This document shows, piece after piece, positions 13,051 through 16,831 of a DNA stretch of 16,831 nucleotides. This stretch comes from Cyclobacteriaceae bacterium (GTDB lineage Bacteria; Bacteroidota; Bacteroidia; Cytophagales; Cyclobacteriaceae), in assembly GCA_025358195.1 (NCBI GenBank), contig JANYKP010000034.1, positions 1-16,831 of the forward strand. The letters run 5' to 3'. Both the position numbers and the translations under genes were made by a program. Position 1 is the stretch's first letter; every line of letters begins with the position of its first letter. The notes under the pieces are model-generated. The model was not told where the DNA came from. It searched no databases and saw nothing but the letters and a program-made list of their open reading frames with translations.

Positions 13051-15192
13051 TTATTCCCTTATCCCTACCAAATCCAGCATAAACGCCTGACGCCTCGCTT
13101 CATCCTTTATCGCCCGGAAGCGCCCAGAAGAACCACCATGACCGGCATCCATGTTTGTATAAAGCAATAAAAGATTGTCATCGGTTTTCATATCGCGGAG
13201 CTTCGCCACCCACTTGGCGGGTTCCCAATATTGGACCTGGCTGTCGTGGAGGCCGGTAGTCACCAGCAGGTTGGGATAATTTTTCCTTTCTACCTGGTCG
13301 TACGGTGAGTAAGAGAGCATGTATTCATACTGTTCTTGAATGTTTGGATTGCCCCACTCACGCCATTCAAAGGTTGTCAGTGGAATGGTTTCGTCCATCA
13401 TGGTGGAGATAACATCGACAAAGGGTACACCTGCAATTACTCCTTTATATAATTCAGGACGCATGTTGGTAATGGCGCCCATCAGCAATCCTCCCGCACT
13501 GCCGCCGTAGGCAAACAGGTTGTCTTTAGCAGAATACTTATTCGCGATCAGGTATTCCGAGCAATCGATAAAATCAGTAAACGTATTTTTCTTCTTCATC
13601 ATCTTTCCATCCTCGTACCATTGGCCGCCCATCTCCTGACCGCCGCGTACGTGCGCAATGGCGTAGACAAACCCCCGATCCAATAAACTTAAACGGTTGG
13701 AACTGAACGTTGCATACGTGCTGGAACCATACGAACCATATGCATATTCAAGACAGGGATTGGTAGCATCTTTTTTGAATTTGTCTTTCCGGTACACAAT
13801 GGACAGCGGAATTTTAGCACCATCACGGGCTGTGACCATGACGCGTTCCGTTTGATAATTGGATGCATTGAATCCGCCCAGGACCTCCCGTTGCTTCAAC
13901 AGTTTTTTCTCGCGGGTTTCCATGTTGTAGTCGTAGGTAGAAGGGGGCGTGGTCATGGACTGGTAGCTGTAACGGATCACGGTGGTGTTAAACTCAGGAT
14001 TGTTTTCAATACTCGCTACATACGCCGGTTCACCAAAATCGATGGTAGACTCAGACATGTCAGTCCATTTGATAAGCCGGATTTTAGTGAGTCCTTCGCT
14101 TTCATCTTCCACGGCCAGGTAATTCTTGAACAAATCAAATCCACTTAAGAAAATATTTTCCCGGTGAGGCACTACATCTTTCCAGTTTTCTCTTCCAGGC
14201 TTGGTCACAGGGGTCTCCACCAGACGGTAATTCTTTGCGTTTAAATTGGTGCGGATGTAAAATTTATCACCCGCATGGTCGACTCCGTACTCGACATCAT
14301 TTTGCAAGGGTTCCAGCAAGGTGAGTTTGCTGTCAATGTTATCCGCGTCCAGGAACTGGGAAAAAGAGGCATCCGTGCGTCCCGAATTCACCAGAATGTA
14401 TTTATGTGATTTGGTATTATTCACATAACAGGAGAGCGTCTGATCTTTTTCTTCATAAATCAGTTTATCATTTGCCTTCGTGCCCAGGGTATGACGATGA
14501 ACCTGGTTGGAGCGGAGGCTGGTCGGATCTTGTCTGCTGAAATAAAGGGTCTGATTGTCATTCGCCCAAGCCAGGTTGCCCGTGGTGTTAGCGATTTTAT
14601 CGGGGAGCATTTGTCCAGTAGTCATGTTCTTAACCTTGATGGTATAAAACCGGCGGCCGATGGTATCAATGCAAAGAGCGATTAAATCATGTTTCGGACT
14701 GTGTTCAATAAACAGGTTGAAATATTTCTGATTTTTTCCAAGCTCGTTTCCATTTGCGATGATTTCTTCCGCCGCCTCCAGGGATCCCTTTTTTCTACAA
14801 TAGATAGCATAGTCATATCCTTCCTCAAAGCGGGTATAGTAATAGAATTCACCGTCTTTGTACGGAACGGATTCGTCTTTCTCTTTGATACGCGACTTCA
14901 TCTCCGTGTACAGTTTTTCCTGCAAGGCTTTTGTGTGGGCCGTCATCGTGTCCAGGTACTTGTTTTCTGCCGTCAGGTAATTGATTACGGACGAATCCTT
15001 GCGTTCCTTCAGCCAGTAGTATTCATCAATGCGTTTGTGTCCATGCTTGGCGACCAGTTCAAAAGGCTTCTTCTTCGCAACGGGAGGTTTTACATCAGGT
15101 CGTTTAGTGGCTTCTTTTCCTTCGGGTGAACAAGCTGCTGCCAGTGCGGACAGGCCAAAGAACAAACAGACCTTAAGGAAGTTTCGGATCAT
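13051..15192 (-). CDS. S9A-family oligopeptidase (PtrB-like), lipoprotein
   Basis: This 713-residue serine peptidase of the prolyl-oligopeptidase family cleaves short peptides. The N-terminus is a lipoprotein signal (MIRNFLKVCLFFGLSALAA) with lipobox LAAAC and lipidated C21, so it sits on the cell envelope. The beta-propeller domain covers about residues 45-465 and starts with the oligopeptidase B-like phrase RIDEYYWLKERKDSSVINYL. The alpha/beta-hydrolase domain follows, with Ser565 in YGGSAGG, Asp650 in GLHDSQVQYW and His685 in DAGHGGSSGRF, a complete triad. RGGQEMGGQWYEDG is also typical. Oligopeptidase B (basic residues) is the closest subgroup by eye. Basic or prolyl preference cannot be settled from this reading. 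It is convergent with pyrD and has no visible operon partner. Confidence 0.94.
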   Translation of the reverse strand: MIRNFLKVCLFFGLSALAAACSPEGKEATKRPDVKPPVAKKKPFELVAKHGHKRIDEYYWLKERKDSSVINYLTAENKYLDTMTAHTKALQEKLYTEMKSRIKEKDESVPYKDGEFYYYTRFEEGYDYAIYCRKKGSLEAAEEIIANGNELGKNQKYFNLFIEHSPKHDLIALCIDTIGRRFYTIKVKNMTTGQMLPDKIANTTGNLAWANDNQTLYFSRQDPTSLRSNQVHRHTLGTKANDKLIYEEKDQTLSCYVNNTKSHKYILVNSGRTDASFSQFLDADNIDSKLTLLEPLQNDVEYGVDHAGDKFYIRTNLNAKNYRLVETPVTKPGRENWKDVVPHRENIFLSGFDLFKNYLAVEDESEGLTKIRLIKWTDMSESTIDFGEPAYVASIENNPEFNTTVIRYSYQSMTTPPSTYDYNMETREKKLLKQREVLGGFNASNYQTERVMVTARDGAKIPLSIVYRKDKFKKDATNPCLEYAYGSYGSSTYATFSSNRLSLLDRGFVYAIAHVRGGQEMGGQWYEDGKMMKKKNTFTDFIDCSEYLIANKYSAKDNLFAYGGSAGGLLMGAITNMRPELYKGVIAGVPFVDVISTMMDETIPLTTFEWREWGNPNIQEQYEYMLSYSPYDQVERKNYPNLLVTTGLHDSQVQYWEPAKWVAKLRDMKTDDNLLLLYTNMDAGHGGSSGRFRAIKDEARRQAFMLDLVGIRE

Positions 15193-15352
15193 ACGATGTG
15201 GATTAAGAAGCGAATATTGGAAAAATAGTGGCCGGTTGCAACAAACGTTTTTTTAAAGGTGAAGGACAACGCGGTATGATCACTGTTGATGATAGAAATC
15301 TGACTCACCTGATTGTGCGTGCACTTTATGTTCGCGTTTAAGCTATTCATTT

Positions 15353-15363
15353 GGGCTAAGCCC
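15353..15363. repeat. Short palindrome GGGCTAAGCCC beside the second REP-like copy
   Basis: This is an 11-bp odd palindrome (GGGCT, A, AGCCC) 15 bases upstream of the larger palindrome at 15379-15408, in the 280-bp gap between the peptidase and ftsK starts. Short GGGCTnnAGCCC repeats are familiar in Bacteroidota intergenic DNA, in my recollection. Chance is possible for one copy. Confidence 0.3.
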
Positions 15364-15378
15364 TTTAACATTATCACA

Positions 15379-15408
15379 AATTGCCACGGGTTTAAACCCA
15401 TGGCAATT
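15379..15408. repeat. 30-bp REP-like palindrome, copy 2
   Basis: It is identical to the copy at 11219-11248 except for A instead of G at 15400, which leaves one mismatch in its own stem. The bases directly flanking (one A before, one C after) also match, and similarity stops beyond that. It lies in the divergent gap between the S9 peptidase and ftsK. Confidence 0.8.
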
Positions 15409-15448
15409 CTATAACAACCTAATTTTAAGAACTTAAGCAGTTTTTCTT

Positions 15449-15456
15449 TAGATTTG
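15449..15456 (+). promoter_or_regulatory. TAnnTTTG -7 box of ftsK
   Basis: TAGATTTG is an exact match to the Bacteroidota -7 consensus and ends 16 bases before the ftsK ATG. No TTG is found 17-23 bases upstream, so the -33 element is missing or degenerate. Confidence 0.4.
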
Positions 15457-15472
15457 AATACTTTTTAAACTG

Positions 15473-16831
15473 ATGGCTGAAAACACCTACAAGTCCAATA
15501 CTTTCAAAAAGCCCGAGAAAGAAAAAAAGAGCAAAGGCGGCAAATCGAAATCACCTTTCAATCTGGATTTCTTCAGAGATCCGCGATTCCACCTGGCACT
15601 GGGATTCTTTCTATTGGGCATATCGTTGTTTCTGATCACGGCCTTTGTCTCCTACCTCTTTACCGGCAAGGCGGATCAAAGCGTTGTAGAGGGATTGGGC
15701 GAAACGAGCGTATTAGACGCGGGAAATGAAACTGATAACTGGCTCGGTCTTTCGGGTGCGTTTACTTCGCATTATTTTATCTTCCGCTGGTTTGGAATTT
15801 CCGCCTTTTTTATACCACCGCTCTTGTTTTTGGTGGGCTTCCGCCTGGTAGTGAAACGAACGTTGTTGTCATTTTTCTCTGCCTTCACATTTTCGCTGTT
15901 CGCAGGATTGTGGCTTAGCTTGCTCATGGGCTATCTCACCCATAGCATTACGGGTGCGACTGAAATTAGTTTTCTGAGCGGTGGATTGGGATATGAACTG
16001 GCCTATATGGCTGATAATTTATTGGGTTGGGGAACATTCTTATTCCTCGTTCTTACACTTTTTATTTTCATCATATACTTCTTTAACGTTACGGCCATCA
16101 ACGCCTTCCAGGTAAAAAATCCCAAACCCATCGGCAATGATGCCCTGCTTCCTTCCGATCCTGGTACGTCCCCCTACACAGACGATCGTGACAATTGGCC
16201 CGACCTGACAGTTCCGGAACCTGAATCCGAATCGGAACCAGTTTTAATTACAAAGAATTCCGAAGCACCGGAAACAAGACCCGACCTGAAGGAAGAGAAA
16301 CCGGAGAAAGCGGAAAAGAAACCGGAGGTAGCATTCTTTGTAGAAGAACCAAAAAGTGATACCGATGTGCTGGCCGAGCAATTAGTGGAAGAGAAAGGTT
16401 TTTATGATCCCGCCCTGGAGCTTAGTAATTATAAATTTCCTCCCTTGGAGTTGCTCAATGAGTATGACACAGGAAAGGTGCAGGTGACCCAGGAGGAACT
16501 CAATCAAAACAAAGACAAGATCATTGCTACGTTGGTCAATTTCAAAATTGGTATACAAAGCATAAAGGCGACCATTGGCCCCACGGTAACACTCTATGAA
16601 ATTGTACCGGATGCCGGCATTAAGATTTCACGCATCAAAAACCTGGAAGATGATATTGCGCTGAATTTAGCGGCGTTGGGCATTCGTATCATCGCACCGA
16701 TCCCCGGCAAGGGAACAATCGGTATTGAAGTGCCTAATAAAAACCGTGAGATGGTCAGCATACGATCGGTGCTGTCATCGGCGGCTTTTCAAAAAACCGA
16801 CAAGGAATTACCGGTCGCGTTAGGTAAGACA
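15473..16831 (+). CDS. ftsK: DNA translocase FtsK/SpoIIIE, N-terminal part, cut by window edge
   Basis: An open frame of 453 codons runs from the ATG at 15473 to the window end without a stop. FtsK is a septum-anchored hexameric ATPase that moves chromosome DNA during division and activates Xer recombination. A basic N-terminus (KKPEKEKKSKGGKSKS) precedes membrane helices at about residues 40-64, 107-127, 130-155 and 183-205. An acidic, Pro/Glu/Lys-rich linker (about 215-305) follows. Then comes the alpha domain of the motor: GPTVTLYEIVPDAGIKISRI, the NLEDDIALNLAALGIRI region, IPGKGTIGIEVPN. The window ends before the Walker A motif, so the ATPase core and gamma domain are not seen. The start is supported by the -7 box 16 bases upstream and by the absence of other starts before the first helix. 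Confidence 0.95.
   Translation, partial: MAENTYKSNTFKKPEKEKKSKGGKSKSPFNLDFFRDPRFHLALGFFLLGISLFLITAFVSYLFTGKADQSVVEGLGETSVLDAGNETDNWLGLSGAFTSHYFIFRWFGISAFFIPPLLFLVGFRLVVKRTLLSFFSAFTFSLFAGLWLSLLMGYLTHSITGATEISFLSGGLGYELAYMADNLLGWGTFLFLVLTLFIFIIYFFNVTAINAFQVKNPKPIGNDALLPSDPGTSPYTDDRDNWPDLTVPEPESESEPVLITKNSEAPETRPDLKEEKPEKAEKKPEVAFFVEEPKSDTDVLAEQLVEEKGFYDPALELSNYKFPPLELLNEYDTGKVQVTQEELNQNKDKIIATLVNFKIGIQSIKATIGPTVTLYEIVPDAGIKISRIKNLEDDIALNLAALGIRIIAPIPGKGTIGIEVPNKNREMVSIRSVLSSAAFQKTDKELPVALGKT

Overview
The window is a chromosomal segment of a Bacteroidota bacterium, most likely Cytophagales-like. The evidence is a Bacteroidota-type outer-membrane porin, a lipoprotein S9 peptidase, a DUF4136 protein, several matches to the Bacteroidota -7 promoter box TAnnTTTG, and almost no Shine-Dalgarno sequences. 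No tRNA, rRNA, CRISPR array, phage or insertion sequence was seen.

The left half (1-8506) looks like a locus for taking up inorganic carbon. On the minus strand lie a SulP-family anion (probably bicarbonate) transporter with an unusual C-terminal extension and, after it, an outer-membrane porin cut by the window edge. On the plus strand lie dabA (DUF2309, with all four expected metal/active-site residues) and dabB (a NuoL/MrpA-like proton-channel subunit), only 9 bp apart. DabAB is a known energy-coupled CO2-hydrating/bicarbonate-accumulating complex. Between the two arms are about 1.4 kb holding two divergently transcribed, unrecognised small proteins with a matching layout: an N-terminal hydrophobic segment, then an acidic EE..EE patch at the same residue position. 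The region also holds an inverted repeat before sulP that shares a 10-mer with the dabA upstream region. Together this suggests one regulon: porin (outer membrane), SulP and DabAB (inner membrane), and two uncharacterised small envelope proteins.

The middle (8609-11191) is core metabolism and chromosome maintenance. A class V aminotransferase and aroQ (type II dehydroquinase) form a minus-strand pair, divergent from xerD, a tyrosine recombinase with a complete catalytic set.

The right part (11276-16831) holds a DUF4136 secreted protein, pyrD (quinone-dependent dihydroorotate dehydrogenase), a convergent S9A oligopeptidase lipoprotein, and the start of ftsK, which runs off the window. Two copies of a 30-bp REP-like palindrome lie about 4.2 kb apart, and GACGAAT-type heptamer islands overlap two stop codons.
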